DNA of 64,000 bases. It comes from Rhizobium sp. RU20A (GTDB taxonomy: Bacteria; Pseudomonadota; Alphaproteobacteria; Rhizobiales; Rhizobiaceae). Below the pieces are notes generated by a model that was given only the letters and a program-made list of their open reading frames with translations, did no database searches and was not told where the DNA came from. Numbering within the stretch: position 1 is the stretch's first letter; each line of letters starts with the position of its first letter. The translations under genes were made by a program, and so were the position numbers. The stretch lies in assembly GCF_900155885.1 (NCBI RefSeq), contig NZ_FTMB01000004.1:62001-126000 (forward strand). The letters are read 5' to 3'. Positions 22,024 through 33,751 of the stretch are shown here, one piece after another.

Positions 22024-24637
22024 TGACGATCCTCTGGGGTACGACGATGATCTTCTTCGGCTTCGCGCCGTCGAGGACCGATTTTACGGCTTCAAGGGCC
22101 AAGGCGGCCTCTTCAACGGCAGTCTGATCCGCGTCCCGCGCGATTGTCAATTCGGCGCGCTTCTTGCCGTTCACCTGCACCGGCATGGTAACCTCGTTTT
22201 CGGCGACCAGTTCAGGATCGAAGACCGGCCAAGGCGTCTCTGCCATGAGGGTGTCATGGCCGATCAGCCGGGCCGACTCCTCGGCCAGATGCGGCATCAT
22301 TGGGGCGATGATGCCGATGAGGATCATCACCGCGTCCTTGACGGCACCGACGGTCGTTGCATCAGCCTTGCCTTCGGCAACCTGCGTCAGCGGCTGGGCG
22401 AGAGTGTTGACGAGCTCGTAAACGCGGGCAACCGCCTTGTTGAAGGCGAGCTTCTCGAAATCGCCCTCGACGGCTTTCAGCGTCTTGTGGGCGGCCTGCG
22501 AGATCGACAAGGCGGTGCCCTCCTTAGCCGGATTCGAAGAGGCACTCTTAAGGGCATCCGCGGCTTCCGAAATCAGGCGCCAGACGCGCTGCACGAATCG
22601 GAACGAGCCTTCTACGCCGGCCTCTGACCAGATGATGTCCCGGTCGGGCGGTGAGTCCGACAGCATGAAGAAGCGTGCCGTATCCGCGCCGTAGGAGCCG
22701 ATGATATCGTCGGGATCGACAACATTCTTCTTCGACTTCGACATCTTCTCGATCGAGCCGATGACCAGTTCTTCGCCAGTCGTGATGTGGAAGGCGCGGC
22801 GCTTGCCGTCCGTTTCCTCGAAGCGCACTTCGGCTGGCGGCACCCAGTCGCGCTGGCCTTCAGCGCGGGCATAGGTCTCGTGGACCACCATGCCCTGGGT
22901 GAAGAGGCCCTTGAAGGGCTCCTTCAGTCCGACGTGACCGGCTTCGCGCATCGCGCGGGTGAAGAAGCGGGAGTAGAGCAGGTGCAGGATCGCGTGCTCG
23001 ATGCCGCCGATATATTGATCGACGGGTAGCCATCGATCGACGATGGCCTTGTCCGTCGGTGCATCTTCCTTGGGCGCGGTGAAGCGCGCAAAATACCAGG
23101 AGGAATCGACGAAGGTGTCCATCGTATCGGTTTCACGGCGCGCGTCCTTGCCGCAGCAGGGGCAGGCGACATGGCGCCAAGTGGGATGACGATCCAGCGG
23201 ATTGCCCGGCTTGTCGAAGGTCACGTCCTCCGGAAGCTTGACCGGCAGGTCCTTTTTCGGAACGGGGACCACGCCGCAATCGTCGCAATGGATGACGGGG
23301 ATCGGGCAGCCCCAATAGCGCTGGCGAGAGATGCCCCAGTCGCGCAGGCGGAAGTTCACCTTGCGCTCGGCCTGAGGGGTGCCGAAAAGCATCGTCGCTT
23401 CGAGACGATCGGCAACCTCCTTGAAGGCGGCGTGGGTGGTCAAGCCGTCCAGGAAGCGCGAATTGATCATCACGCCGTCGTCGGTAAAGGCTGTGTCGCC
23501 GACGGTGAAGGCATCCTTGTCGGCGCCGGCGGGCATGACGACGGGCACGACCGAGAGCCCGTATTTGCGGGCGAAATCGAGGTCACGCTGGTCGCCGGAC
23601 GGGCATCCGAAGATCGCCCCCGTGCCGTAATCCATCAGCACGAAGTTAGCGACATAGACCGGCAGTTCCCAGGCGGGATCAAAGGGGTGGCGTACGCGAA
23701 CACCGGTGTCGATGCCCTTCTTCTCGGCCGTTTCCAGCGCCGCCAGCGATGTGCCGGCGCGACGGCACTCCTCGCAGAAGGCGTCAACCTCGGGGGAACT
23801 GGCGGCGATGTCGCGGGCCAGCGGATGGTCGGCCGAGATCGCCAGGAACGAAGCGCCAAACAGCGTGTCGGGACGGGTCGTGTAGACGGTGATGTCCTTG
23901 TGGCCGGTGGCGGCGTCGCGATTGGCCACTTCCCAGCGCAGGGACAGGCCTTCGGAGCGGCCGATCCAGTTCTTCTGCATCAAGCGGACGCGTTCCGGCC
24001 AGTCGTTCAGGTCGTCCAGCGAGTCCAGCAGGTCCTGGCTGAAATCGGTGATGCGGAAGAACCACTGGGTCAGTTCGCGCTGTTCGACCAAGGCGCCAGA
24101 GCGCCAGCCGCGGCCGTCGATCACCTGCTCATTGGCCAGAACGGTGTTGTCGACCGGGTCCCAGTTGACCTTGGACTGCTTGCGGTAGACGAGGCCCTTT
24201 TCCAGAAAATCCAGGAACAGGTGCTGTTGCCGCTGGTAGTACTCTACGTCGCAGGTCGCAAATTCACGGCTCCAGTCCAGCGACAGGCCCATGATCTTCA
24301 GTTGCGCCTTCATGGCCTCGATGTTCTGATAGGTCCAGGCGCCCGGATGCACGCCGCGCTCCATGGCGGCGTTTTCGGCCGGCATACCAAAGGCGTCCCA
24401 GCCCATGGGGTGCATGACGTTGAAGCCGCGAGCGCGCTTGAAACGGGCGACCACGTCACCCATCGTGTAGTTGCGCACATGGCCCATGTGGATGCGGCCA
24501 GAAGGGTAGGGGAACATCTCGAGCACGTAATATTTCGGGCGCGGATCGCTGGTGTCGGTTTCGAAGACCTTGCGGGCGTCCCATTCCTTCTGCCAGCGGG
24601 GTTCAGCGTCTCGGGGATTGTAACGTTCAGAGGCCAT
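22010..24637 (-). CDS. leuS: Leucyl-tRNA synthetase
   Basis: Class I aminoacyl-tRNA synthetase charging tRNA-Leu. The 875-residue protein has the HIGH-type motif [19 protein letters not shown] near residue 45, the editing CP1 domain with [20 protein letters not shown], a Cys-pair segment [20 protein letters not shown], and [11 protein letters not shown]. The KMSKS-type loop [16 protein letters not shown] and the C-terminal tRNA-binding domain follow. I chose [16 protein letters not shown] as the start; the open frame upstream adds about 50 residues unlike LeuRS. It is the first gene of the leuS-lptE-holA run and is divergent from yggS. Confidence 0.98.
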   Translation of the reverse strand: MASERYNPRDAEPRWQKEWDARKVFETDTSDPRPKYYVLEMFPYPSGRIHMGHVRNYTMGDVVARFKRARGFNVMHPMGWDAFGMPAENAAMERGVHPGAWTYQNIEAMKAQLKIMGLSLDWSREFATCDVEYYQRQQHLFLDFLEKGLVYRKQSKVNWDPVDNTVLANEQVIDGRGWRSGALVEQRELTQWFFRITDFSQDLLDSLDDLNDWPERVRLMQKNWIGRSEGLSLRWEVANRDAATGHKDITVYTTRPDTLFGASFLAISADHPLARDIAASSPEVDAFCEECRRAGTSLAALETAEKKGIDTGVRVRHPFDPAWELPVYVANFVLMDYGTGAIFGCPSGDQRDLDFARKYGLSVVPVVMPAGADKDAFTVGDTAFTDDGVMINSRFLDGLTTHAAFKEVADRLEATMLFGTPQAERKVNFRLRDWGISRQRYWGCPIPVIHCDDCGVVPVPKKDLPVKLPEDVTFDKPGNPLDRHPTWRHVACPCCGKDARRETDTMDTFVDSSWYFARFTAPKEDAPTDKAIVDRWLPVDQYIGGIEHAILHLLYSRFFTRAMREAGHVGLKEPFKGLFTQGMVVHETYARAEGQRDWVPPAEVRFEETDGKRRAFHITTGEELVIGSIEKMSKSKKNVVDPDDIIGSYGADTARFFMLSDSPPDRDIIWSEAGVEGSFRFVQRVWRLISEAADALKSASSNPAKEGTALSISQAAHKTLKAVEGDFEKLAFNKAVARVYELVNTLAQPLTQVAEGKADATTVGAVKDAVMILIGIIAPMMPHLAEESARLIGHDTLMAETPWPVFDPELVAENEVTMPVQVNGKKRAELTIARDADQTAVEEAALALEAVKSVLDGAKPKKIIVVPQRIVNVVI

Positions 24638-24846
24638 GTCTTCGAATTCCGGAAATCGTTCGGGGCAGGCGCGTTGCGCCGCACGGGGGTCGGGGTGACC
24701 TTCACCATGAAACCGCTGGAGCGTCAAGGTTTTCAGGATGTCGGCGGGTCTGGCCACCCGACCATGCCTGGCATCCTCCGAAACTGGCACGGCCGGACGA
24801 AACAGGGTAGAGGGGGGGGCATTGTCGCGCCTTGCAGGAGCCAGAT

Positions 24847-25506
24847 ATGGGTATCGAAGAGAACTACGTCCAGATCGTCAGCCGGATTCGCAAGGCGGAA
24901 GCGGAAGCCGACCGCGCCGAAGGCAGCGCCGGTCTGGTCGCGGTCAGCAAGACCTTCGATGCGGAGGCGATCGAGCCGGCTATTCTGGCCGGCCAGCGTG
25001 TCTTCGGCGAAAATCGTGTGCAGGAGGCGCAGGGCAAATGGCCGGCCCTGAAGCAGAAGTATGCGGGGCTTGAGCTGCACCTGATTGGCCCTTTGCAATC
25101 CAACAAGGCCGCGGATGCCGTGACGCTCTTCGACGTGATCGAGACGGTGGACCGCGAAAAAATCGCTCGCGCGCTCGCCGAGGAGGTGAAGCGGCAGGGA
25201 CGTTCGCTCCGCTTCTATGTGCAGGTCAATACAGGCCTCGAGCCGCAGAAGGCAGGGATTGCGCCGGAGGAGACGGTGGCCTTCGTCGCTCTTTGCCGCG
25301 ACACGCTCGGTCTTCCCGTCGAGGGGCTCATGTGTATTCCGCCCGCGGAGGAAAATCCGGGGCCGCATTTCGCGCTGCTTGCCGATCTCGCCAAAAAGGC
25401 GGGCGCCGAGAAGCTCTCCATGGGCATGTCCGGCGATTTCGAAACCGCGATTGCTTTCGGCGCGACGAGCGTTCGCGTCGGGTCGGCCATCTTCGGCACG
25501 CGTTGA
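24847..25506 (+). CDS. YggS-family pyridoxal phosphate homeostasis protein
   Basis: A single-domain PLP-binding protein of the alanine-racemase-fold family (YggS/PROSC), thought to buffer and deliver PLP rather than catalyse a classic reaction. The 219-residue protein has the PLP-lysine motif LVAVSKTF near residue 31, [12 protein letters not shown], the [12 protein letters not shown] block, and [28 protein letters not shown] at the C terminus that forms the phosphate pocket. I chose MGIEENYVQ because AGGAG lies seven bases upstream; a start five codons earlier overlaps that site. It is divergent from leuS. Confidence 0.93.
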   Translation: MGIEENYVQIVSRIRKAEAEADRAEGSAGLVAVSKTFDAEAIEPAILAGQRVFGENRVQEAQGKWPALKQKYAGLELHLIGPLQSNKAADAVTLFDVIETVDREKIARALAEEVKRQGRSLRFYVQVNTGLEPQKAGIAPEETVAFVALCRDTLGLPVEGLMCIPPAEENPGPHFALLADLAKKAGAEKLSMGMSGDFETAIAFGATSVRVGSAIFGTR

Positions 25507-25600
25507 TCGCGTCTTACGCCTATTCAGCTTTCGTCGGGCTTCTGGACCTTGAAGCGATCTTTTATAAGCTTTCTCCATCGGGCGAGGAGGCTTGAGGATC

Positions 25601-27511
25601 ATGGCAGGAGAATATCAGACCGTTTATGCGGATTGGAAACGTGCGCCTGAAGCATTCTGGCGCACGGCGGCCGGGGCCATCGACTGGTATCGAATTGGGG
25701 AGGCGGTGTTCGATGCCGATGCCGACGTATACGGCCGCTGGTTTCCAGGATGGGAAACGAACACCTGCCACAACTGCATCGACCGCCATGTGGAGGCTGG
25801 CAACGGCGACCGCACGGCGATAATCTATGACAGCCCCGTCACCGGCACGAAGCGGCGTATCACCTACCGCGAGGCGCAGGGCGAGATCGCGACGCTGGCC
25901 GCAGTGCTGCGGGCCAAGGGCGTGGAAAAAGGCGACCGCGTCATCATCTACATGCCGATGATCCCCGAAGCGGTCTTTGCGATGCTGGCGGTGGCGCGCC
26001 TTGGCGCTATTCATTCCGTGGTCTTCGGCGGGTTTGCCGCGCAGGAACTGGCGACGCGTATCGACGATTGCGGCGCGCGGATCGTGATTTCCGCAAGCTG
26101 CGGCATCGAACCGGGCCGGGTGGTCGCCTACAAGCCTCTGCTCGATCATGCGATCGAACTTTGCGCCCATCCGCCCCAGACGTGCCTGATTTTCCAGCGG
26201 CCGCAGCTGGCGGCAGAGATGGTCGATGGGCGTGATATCGATCTCGCCAGCGCTGTGGCGGCGGCAAAAGCGCGCCGAGAAACCGCTGCCTGTGTGGCCG
26301 TTGCGGCAACCGATCCCGCCTATATTCTCTACACATCCGGCACGACGGGACAGCCGAAGGGCGTCGTTCGCGATACGGGCGGCCATATGGTGGCGCTCGC
26401 CTGGTCGATGCGGGCCATCTACGGTATGGAAGCCGGCGAGGTCTTCTGGTCGGCCTCCGATATCGGATGGGTCGTTGGTCACTCCTACATCGTCTACGGC
26501 CCGCTTCTGGCCGGCTGCACCACGGTGATCTTCGAAGGCAAGCCGGTGGGAACGCCCGATGCCGGCACCTTCTGGCGGGTGATCCAGGAGCACGACGTCA
26601 AGGTGCTGTTCACGGCGCCAACGGCGCTGCGCGCCATTCGCCGCGATGATCCCGAGGGCGCCCATGTTGCCCGCTATGATCTCTCGCAGTTCCGTGGGCT
26701 TTATCTCGCCGGCGAGCGGGCCGATCCCGAAACGATCAAATGGGCGGAGAGGCTCCTCCATGTCCCGGTCATCGATCATTGGTGGCAGACCGAAACCGGC
26801 TGGGCGATCGCCGCCAATCCTGCCGGTATCGAGCGTCTGCCAATCAAGCATGGATCGCCGACCGTGCCGATGCCCGGCTATGAGGTTACGGTGCTGGATC
26901 ACGAGGGACATGCGGTGGCGCCGGGTACGCTCGGCAATATCGTTGTCCGGCTACCCTTGCCGCCCGGCTGCCTCGTTACCTTCTGGAATGCCGATGCGCG
27001 GTTCCGGACTGCTTGTCTCGAAGAGTTTCCTGGCTATTACAAAACGGCGGATGCCGGTACGATCGATGAGGACGGCTACCTCTTCATCATGGCGCGCACA
27101 GACGACATCATCAACTGCGCCGGTCACCGCCTTTCGACCGGTGGCATGGAGGAGGTCGTGGCGCGGCATCCGGCCGTGGCAGAATGCGCCGTCATCGGCA
27201 TTCACGACACGCTGAAGGGACAGGTACCCTGCGGTTTCCTGGTGTTGAAGGCCGGCGTCACACAGGATCTCTCTGTAATCCGGCGCGAGGTGATTGAACT
27301 CGTCCGTGAGGAGATCGGGCCGGTCGCCGCTTTCAAGAGCGCGCTCGTTGTCGAGCGTCTGCCGAAGACGCGTTCGGGCAAGATCCTGCGCGGCACCATG
27401 CAGAAGATCGCGGACGGCCTGCCGTGGAAAATGCCGGCGACGATCGATGATCCCGCCATTCTCGACGAGATCACGGCCGTGCTGCATGCGGAGGAAGCGC
27501 ATCACAAGTAG
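25601..27511 (+). CDS. prpE: Acyl-CoA synthetase, propionyl-CoA synthetase (PrpE) type
   Basis: ATP-dependent acyl-CoA ligase of the acetyl/propionyl-CoA synthetase family. The 636-residue protein has the N-terminal FWRTAAGAIDWYR block, NTCHNCIDRHV, the AMP-binding P-loop [52 protein letters not shown] (substrate and ATP pocket) and the catalytic-lysine hinge [18 protein letters not shown]. The residue after GWAI departs from canonical Acs (GGIMITP), and overall wording matches propionyl-CoA synthetase rather than AcsA, so propionate or another short acid is the likely substrate; this is inference. It ends at a bidirectional terminator opposite trcR. Confidence 0.88.
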   Translation: MAGEYQTVYADWKRAPEAFWRTAAGAIDWYRIGEAVFDADADVYGRWFPGWETNTCHNCIDRHVEAGNGDRTAIIYDSPVTGTKRRITYREAQGEIATLAAVLRAKGVEKGDRVIIYMPMIPEAVFAMLAVARLGAIHSVVFGGFAAQELATRIDDCGARIVISASCGIEPGRVVAYKPLLDHAIELCAHPPQTCLIFQRPQLAAEMVDGRDIDLASAVAAAKARRETAACVAVAATDPAYILYTSGTTGQPKGVVRDTGGHMVALAWSMRAIYGMEAGEVFWSASDIGWVVGHSYIVYGPLLAGCTTVIFEGKPVGTPDAGTFWRVIQEHDVKVLFTAPTALRAIRRDDPEGAHVARYDLSQFRGLYLAGERADPETIKWAERLLHVPVIDHWWQTETGWAIAANPAGIERLPIKHGSPTVPMPGYEVTVLDHEGHAVAPGTLGNIVVRLPLPPGCLVTFWNADARFRTACLEEFPGYYKTADAGTIDEDGYLFIMARTDDIINCAGHRLSTGGMEEVVARHPAVAECAVIGIHDTLKGQVPCGFLVLKAGVTQDLSVIRREVIELVREEIGPVAAFKSALVVERLPKTRSGKILRGTMQKIADGLPWKMPATIDDPAILDEITAVLHAEEAHHK

Positions 27512-27540
27512 GGTCTGCGAAGGTGATTGACAGACAAAGA

Positions 27541-27573
27541 AAAACCGGCGTCGTGGCCCACGGCGCCGGTTTT
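27541..27573 (+). terminator. Bidirectional terminator between prpE and trcR
   Basis: A 10-bp perfect stem (AAAACCGGCG / CGCCGGTTTT) encloses a smaller CGTG/CACG stem. It has A and T runs at both ends and lies between the convergent genes. Confidence 0.85.
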
Positions 27574-27595
27574 CTCACGGTGCGGAAGGCGTGCC

Positions 27596-28297
27596 TCAAT
27601 AGGCGTCGTCTTCCTCGTCCTCGGTGCGGGTCGACTTCAGCGACTTCAGCTTGGCGAAGACGGCGTCGGCGTCGATTTCCTTCTCTTCCTCGCGGTAGAA
27701 GTTGAAATCGAGCTTCTGGGTCTTCTCGGCGGCCTCAAGCGTTGCGCCCAGCTCTTCTGCGGTCGGCAGCGGACGGTTCTTGGCGGCGCGTTCGACTTCG
27801 AGGTCGAGATCGATCTGGCTGCACAGGCCAAGCGTCACCGGATCCATCGGCGTCAGGTTGGCGGCGTTCCAGTGGGTACGTTCGCGGATTTGCTCGATGG
27901 TGGACTTGGTGGTGCCGACGAGGCGCGAAATCTGCGCGTCCTTCAGCTCCGGATGGTTGCGCACCAACCAAAGGATGGCGTTCGGACGGTCCTGGCGCTT
28001 GGAGACCGGCGTATAGCGCGGGCCCTTGCGCTTGGATTCGGGAACGCGAACCTTGGGGTCAGCAAGCTTCAGCTTGTGGGCCGGGTTGCTTTCGGCGCGG
28101 GCGATTTCGTCGCGCGAGAGCTGGCCGGTGGCGATGGGATCGAGACCCTTGATGCCCTGCGCCGATTCACCGTCCGCGATGGCCTTGACCTCAAGCGGAT
28201 GCAGCTTGCAGAAGGTGGCGATCTGTTCGAACGACAAAGCGGTGTTGTCCACGAGCCAGACGGCGGTGGCCTTGGGCATCAGCAGTTGTTGGGCCAT
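27596..28297 (-). CDS. trcR: Cell-cycle transcriptional regulator TrcR (DUF1013)
   Basis: A 233-residue protein of a family restricted to alphaproteobacteria and named TrcR for a cell-cycle-linked transcription role. It begins MAQQLLMPKATAVWLVDNTA and shows LSFEQIATFCKLHPLEVKAIADGE, KGLDPIATGQLSRDEIARAE, the DRPNAILWLVRNHPELKDAQI segment and the HTH-like ISRLVGTTKSTIEQIRERTHWN. The C-terminal tail is acidic, ending in Asp/Glu-rich residues. I chose the ATG directly before AQQLLMPKA; the upstream extension is Arg/Pro-rich. It sits between two acyl-CoA synthetase genes and shares a 230-bp divergent promoter region with acs. Function is taken from the family name; direct targets are unknown to me. 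Confidence 0.9.
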   Translation of the reverse strand: MAQQLLMPKATAVWLVDNTALSFEQIATFCKLHPLEVKAIADGESAQGIKGLDPIATGQLSRDEIARAESNPAHKLKLADPKVRVPESKRKGPRYTPVSKRQDRPNAILWLVRNHPELKDAQISRLVGTTKSTIEQIRERTHWNAANLTPMDPVTLGLCSQIDLDLEVERAAKNRPLPTAEELGATLEAAEKTQKLDFNFYREEEKEIDADAVFAKLKSLKSTRTEDEEDDAY

Positions 28298-28527
28298 GGA
28301 TATAGTCCTTCTGTCCGTCCGCGCCGGTGTCGCGGGACGTGGATTTGAAACCACTTGATTTCCGGGAAATGCGGTCTCTATAGCCGCATCGTCTCAAAAA
28401 TGCAATTCATTCACGCCAAATCGGCTTTTGTCTAATTGCGGTCGATATTTGACCTGTTATGAATGCGCCAGGAGGAAGGGCTGGCTGCATTTTGTACTGC
28501 TGGCTCAAGGTGTTCGAGGAGGAATGC

Positions 28528-30483
<1,956 letters not shown>

Positions 30484-30505
30484 ACCGGCCGAACGGAACA
30501 ACGAC

Positions 30506-30540
30506 AAGGGCGCCGCGAGAGGATCGCGGCGCCCTTTTCC
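30506..30540 (+). terminator. Bidirectional terminator after acs
   Basis: A 12-bp perfect stem (AAGGGCGCCGCG / CGCGGCGCCCTT) with a 7-base loop is followed by TT. It lies between convergent acs and the small secreted-protein gene. Confidence 0.88.
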
Positions 30541-30549
30541 ATGTCAGGA

Positions 30550-30726
30550 TTACTTGCAGACCTTGATCTTCTTGATGACGAGGTTGCCGTAGGTGTCCCA
30601 GGTCTTGATCTTCTTGATGTGGCAGACCGGCTGGTAGTCGTAGCTGTAGTAGCCGGCTTGGGAGGGGGCGGCGAAGGAGATGGCGGCGAAGGCTGCGATG
30701 ACGGTGGAGAGAACGATCTTGCGCAT
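30550..30726 (-). CDS. Small secreted cationic protein, two cysteines, function unknown
   Basis: A 58-residue protein. Residues 1-24 form a clear signal peptide (MRKIVLSTVIAAFAAISFA, cleavage likely after APSQA). The mature ~34 residues start with a Tyr-rich GYYSYDYQP and end in a segment bracketed by two Cys. On each side of the turn DTYGN lies the same IKKIK pattern (CHIKKIKTW, then LVIKKIKVC), so a disulphide-closed beta hairpin is plausible. I know of no assigned function for this type of protein. The ATG is preceded on the minus strand by a GGACCTC region, a weak ribosome binding site. The gene ends at the acs terminator. Confidence 0.75.
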   Translation of the reverse strand: MRKIVLSTVIAAFAAISFAAPSQAGYYSYDYQPVCHIKKIKTWDTYGNLVIKKIKVCK

Positions 30727-30806
30727 GGATGAGGTCCTTGTCGGTTCAGGAGGATGAGCCCGTCTCATCCAGTGACCCGACAATCGCATGCCATCCGTGT
30801 TCACGT

Positions 30807-30822
30807 TGTTCCACGTGGAACA
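30807..30822. other. parS: parS-like palindrome (copy 4)
   Basis: TGTTCCACGTGGAACA is a perfect 16-bp palindrome differing from consensus parS at two symmetric positions (T to C and A to G). It is intergenic, between the small secreted-protein gene and the SDHAF4-like gene, about 10.6 kb from parB. Confidence 0.65.
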
Positions 30823-30838
30823 GGCGCGCTGCCAGCGC

Positions 30839-31051
30839 TCAAAAATCAATGGCGCGGCCGTTGATTTCCCAGTCGCCGAAGCGGGCAGGATCGGCGCCAC
30901 CGCGGCCACCGACTTCCGGCTCGGCCGCCGACCGCTTTTCTTGCTGGCGCCGCTCCTCGGCTTCTTTGAGAGCCCTGATCGCGGCCGGCGAAAGTTTCTT
31001 CTGCGGCTCGACGGACCCTTCCGCCTGCGAGATTTCGGCCTTGTCGCTCAT
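30839..31051 (-). CDS. DUF1674 / SDHAF4-like protein (succinate dehydrogenase assembly factor family)
   Basis: A 70-residue soluble protein. The N-terminal half is charged and helical ([16 protein letters not shown]). The C terminus ends in the family signature [20 protein letters not shown], matching the conserved P-x-R-x-G-D-W-E-x-x-G-R-x-x-D-F of SDHAF4/DUF1674. In mitochondria SDHAF4 binds the flavinylated SdhA subunit and aids complex II assembly; the same role here is inference. I chose the start MSDKAEIS; a start five codons upstream is possible. It is divergent from htpX. Confidence 0.85.
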   Translation of the reverse strand: MSDKAEISQAEGSVEPQKKLSPAAIRALKEAEERRQQEKRSAAEPEVGGRGGADPARFGDWEINGRAIDF

Positions 31052-31095
31052 CTCGTGTCGTCCCACTCTTCACGAATCTCTCATTGGGCTCCTTG

Positions 31096-31124
31096 CTTGA
31101 ACTCGCCGGGGCCTCATCCCATCA
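31096..31124 (+). promoter_or_regulatory. Candidate RpoH (heat-shock sigma) promoter of htpX
   Basis: CTTGAA at 31096-31101 and CCATCA at 31119-31124 are separated by 17 bases, followed by an AT-rich ATATATA. This fits the alphaproteobacterial RpoH pattern CTTGAA-N17-CCANNT at all but the last position. It lies about 70 bases upstream of the htpX start, and htpX is a known heat-shock gene in other bacteria. Confidence 0.6.
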
Positions 31125-31195
31125 TATATACCGTGTTCAGACGGATTGAAGAGCGCATCTCAGCGCTGCTGTGCCGTCCTTTCGAGGAGACGACC

Positions 31196-32188
31196 ATGAA
31201 CATCGCACGCACCGCAATGTTGATCGCCTTCATGACGGCGCTCTTCATGGCTGTCGGCTTTCTGATCGGCGGGCGCGGCGGGATGATGATCGCGCTGCTC
31301 GTGGCGGCCGCCATGAACTTCTTCTCCTACTGGAATTCCGACAAGATGGTCCTGCGCATGTACGGAGCCAAGGAGGTCGATGAGCGTTCGGCCCCGGAAT
31401 ATTACGGTATCGTTCGCGATCTCGCCCGCAACGCCAACCTCCCTATGCCGCGCGTCTACGTCCTCGACAGCGCGCAGCCCAACGCCTTCGCGACCGGCCG
31501 CAACCCGGAGAACGCGGCCGTCGCCGCCTCGGTCGGCCTTCTCAATGCGCTGACCTACGAGGAAGTGGCGGGCGTCATGGCGCATGAACTAGCCCATATC
31601 CAGAACCGCGACACGCTGACGATGACGCTGACGGCAACGCTTGCCGGCGCTATTTCCATGCTCGGCAACTTTGCCTTCTTCTTCGGCGGCAACCGCGACA
31701 ACAACAATCCGCTCGGTGGCATCGGCATGCTCGTGGCTATGATCGTCGCCCCGATCGCGGCCATGCTGGTGCAGATGGCGATCAGCCGGACGCGCGAATA
31801 TTCGGCCGACCGGCGCGGCGCGGAGATCTGCGGCAACCCGATGGCGCTTGCTTCCGCGCTGCAGAAAATTGCCGGCGCCGCCCATGTGGTCCACAACAAT
31901 GCCGCCGAGCGCAATCCGGCAACGGCGCATATGTTCATCATCAACCCGCTCTCCGGCGAGCGTATGGACAATCTCTTCTCGACCCACCCCAACACGGACA
32001 ACCGGATCAAGGCGCTGGTCGCGCTCGCGCAGGAAATGGGGCCGGGTAGCTCCGGCGGCTTCGGAGAGAGGCGTTCGGCCTCGACCGCGGCGCCCGGGCC
32101 TGCTACGTCGGGCCGACGCTCGCGCTCCGTTCCCACCACCGGCTTCGGACGCGGTCCTTCCGAACCGCCAAAGGGCCCGTGGTCTTGA
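31196..32188 (+). CDS. htpX: Membrane zinc protease HtpX
   Basis: Inner-membrane metalloprotease involved in quality control of membrane proteins, working alongside FtsH. The 330-residue protein has two N-terminal membrane helices ([20 protein letters not shown], then [18 protein letters not shown]) and the zinc site [12 protein letters not shown] (HExxH) near residue 135. Two further membrane segments and the third-ligand motif [14 protein letters not shown] follow, then [12 protein letters not shown]. The Gly/Ser/Arg-rich tail of about 45 residues is likely disordered. I chose the ATG preceded by CGAGGAGAC; an open frame extends far upstream but lacks HtpX features. The stop overlaps the start of the RsmB-type gene. 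Confidence 0.96.
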   Translation: MNIARTAMLIAFMTALFMAVGFLIGGRGGMMIALLVAAAMNFFSYWNSDKMVLRMYGAKEVDERSAPEYYGIVRDLARNANLPMPRVYVLDSAQPNAFATGRNPENAAVAASVGLLNALTYEEVAGVMAHELAHIQNRDTLTMTLTATLAGAISMLGNFAFFFGGNRDNNNPLGGIGMLVAMIVAPIAAMLVQMAISRTREYSADRRGAEICGNPMALASALQKIAGAAHVVHNNAAERNPATAHMFIINPLSGERMDNLFSTHPNTDNRIKALVALAQEMGPGSSGGFGERRSASTAAPGPATSGRRSRSVPTTGFGRGPSEPPKGPWS

Positions 32189-33603
32189 CCGATGACACCG
32201 TAAAGAAAAACAAGCGCCCTCAGGGGCGACCCTTCCACAAGGCAAAGCCGAAAGCGGTGCGGAACGAGCGTCCAGCGCCGCTACCAGAAAAGCCGGGTCT
32301 TGCGGTGCGCAAGGCTGCAGCCAAGGTGTTGTCTGCCGTCGTCGACCGGAAGACGTCGCTGGACGGCATGTTCGATTCCAAGGGCGGAAATCCCGCCATC
32401 CTCGGGCTCGACGAGGCGGATCGCGGTCTTGCCCGCGCACTCGTCACCACGGCACTTCGTCATCGACGCCGGCTCGCGGGCCTGTTCGATAGCCTGCTGA
32501 AGACACCGCTGCCGGAGGGCGCCCGCTCGCTCGAGCACATCCTGATGATCGGTGCGGTGCAGATCCTCTATCTCGATGTCCCGGATCACGCCGCCGTCGA
32601 TCTGGCTGTCGAGCATGCACTGGCCGATCCTCGCACGCGCCGCTTTGCCAATCTGGTCAATGCGCTGCTGCGGCGCATTGGGCGCGAGCGCGACGAGATG
32701 CTGGCCGCGATGTCCGATGCGCCTGTGCTTCCGGACTGGTTCCGGGCGCGCCTTGAAACGCAGTATGGCGCGGAGGTGGCCACGACTATCGAGGCATCCC
32801 AGCTTGCGCCGTCGGCGATCGATCTCACTGTCAAATCCGATCCCGAGCAGTGGGCCGATAAATTTGGCGGCCGCGTGCTGCCGACGGGGTCGGTTCGTCT
32901 TCCCGCCGATGCCGGGTCCATTCCAAAGCTCGAAGGGTTCGAGGAGGGTGCCTGGTGGGTTCAGGACGCGGCTGCTTCCATTCCCGCGCGTCTCTTCGGC
33001 GATGTCAGTGGCCTTGCGATCGTCGATCTCTGCGCGGCGCCGGGCGGCAAGACGGCGCAGCTCGTTGCCGCCGGTGCCGAGGTGACGGCGCTTGATCAAT
33101 CCGCCAGCCGCCTCGCGCGCCTTCAGGACAATCTGAAGCGCCTCGGTATGGCTGCGCAGACCATCCAGTCCAACATGCTGGATTTTCAGACCGACCATCT
33201 CTTCGATGGCGCGCTTCTCGATGCGCCCTGCTCCTCGACGGGGACCTGCCGCCGGCATCCGGACGTGCCGTGGATCAAGGACGCCGCCGATATCGAAACG
33301 CTGGCGGCGCTGCAGGAGCGCATGCTGCGCAAGGCGCTGTCGCTGGTCCGGCCCGGCGGTCTCGTTGTCTTTTCCAATTGCTCGATCGACAAGACCGAGG
33401 GCGAGGCGGTCGTTGCACGCGTCTTGGCCTCGGACCCGTCCGTTTCGCTGCGTCCCGTCGATCCGTCGCTTTTTCCGGGCCTGCCCGAAGCGTTCACCAG
33501 CGAGGGCACGCTGCGCACCACGCCTGACATGGTGGCGCCGGTCGGCAGTTCGCCCGGCGGCATGGACGGCTTCTTCGCGGCCGTGTTGCAGCGCAATCCA
33601 TAG
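32179..33603 (+). CDS. RsmB/NOP-family RNA (cytosine-C5) methyltransferase
   Basis: SAM-dependent m5C RNA methyltransferase. The 474-residue protein has a basic N-terminal tail and a NusB-like helical domain ([20 protein letters not shown], then [28 protein letters not shown]), characteristic of RsmB. The catalytic domain has [15 protein letters not shown] (motif I), [18 protein letters not shown] (motif IV Cys) and [14 protein letters not shown] (motif VI, catalytic Cys). Target position in 16S rRNA (C967 in E. coli) is inferred from the fused NusB-like domain. The start is GTG at 32179 or TTG at 32185; both overlap the htpX stop, so the genes are coupled. Confidence 0.93.
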   Translation: MVLTDDTVKKNKRPQGRPFHKAKPKAVRNERPAPLPEKPGLAVRKAAAKVLSAVVDRKTSLDGMFDSKGGNPAILGLDEADRGLARALVTTALRHRRRLAGLFDSLLKTPLPEGARSLEHILMIGAVQILYLDVPDHAAVDLAVEHALADPRTRRFANLVNALLRRIGRERDEMLAAMSDAPVLPDWFRARLETQYGAEVATTIEASQLAPSAIDLTVKSDPEQWADKFGGRVLPTGSVRLPADAGSIPKLEGFEEGAWWVQDAAASIPARLFGDVSGLAIVDLCAAPGGKTAQLVAAGAEVTALDQSASRLARLQDNLKRLGMAAQTIQSNMLDFQTDHLFDGALLDAPCSSTGTCRRHPDVPWIKDAADIETLAALQERMLRKALSLVRPGGLVVFSNCSIDKTEGEAVVARVLASDPSVSLRPVDPSLFPGLPEAFTSEGTLRTTPDMVAPVGSSPGGMDGFFAAVLQRNP

Positions 33604-33751
33604 AGCGCATAGGTAAGCGCACCCGATCTTTTCGTGTAGAGAGCAACTTAACCCTGTGCGATAATTGGACAGGGAGGCGAAGAGCATTCTATGCTGTGCG
33701 TCCGTCGCTTCGCAAAGCGGGCGGACGCGTAGTTCGGGCAATCGGTTCCAC

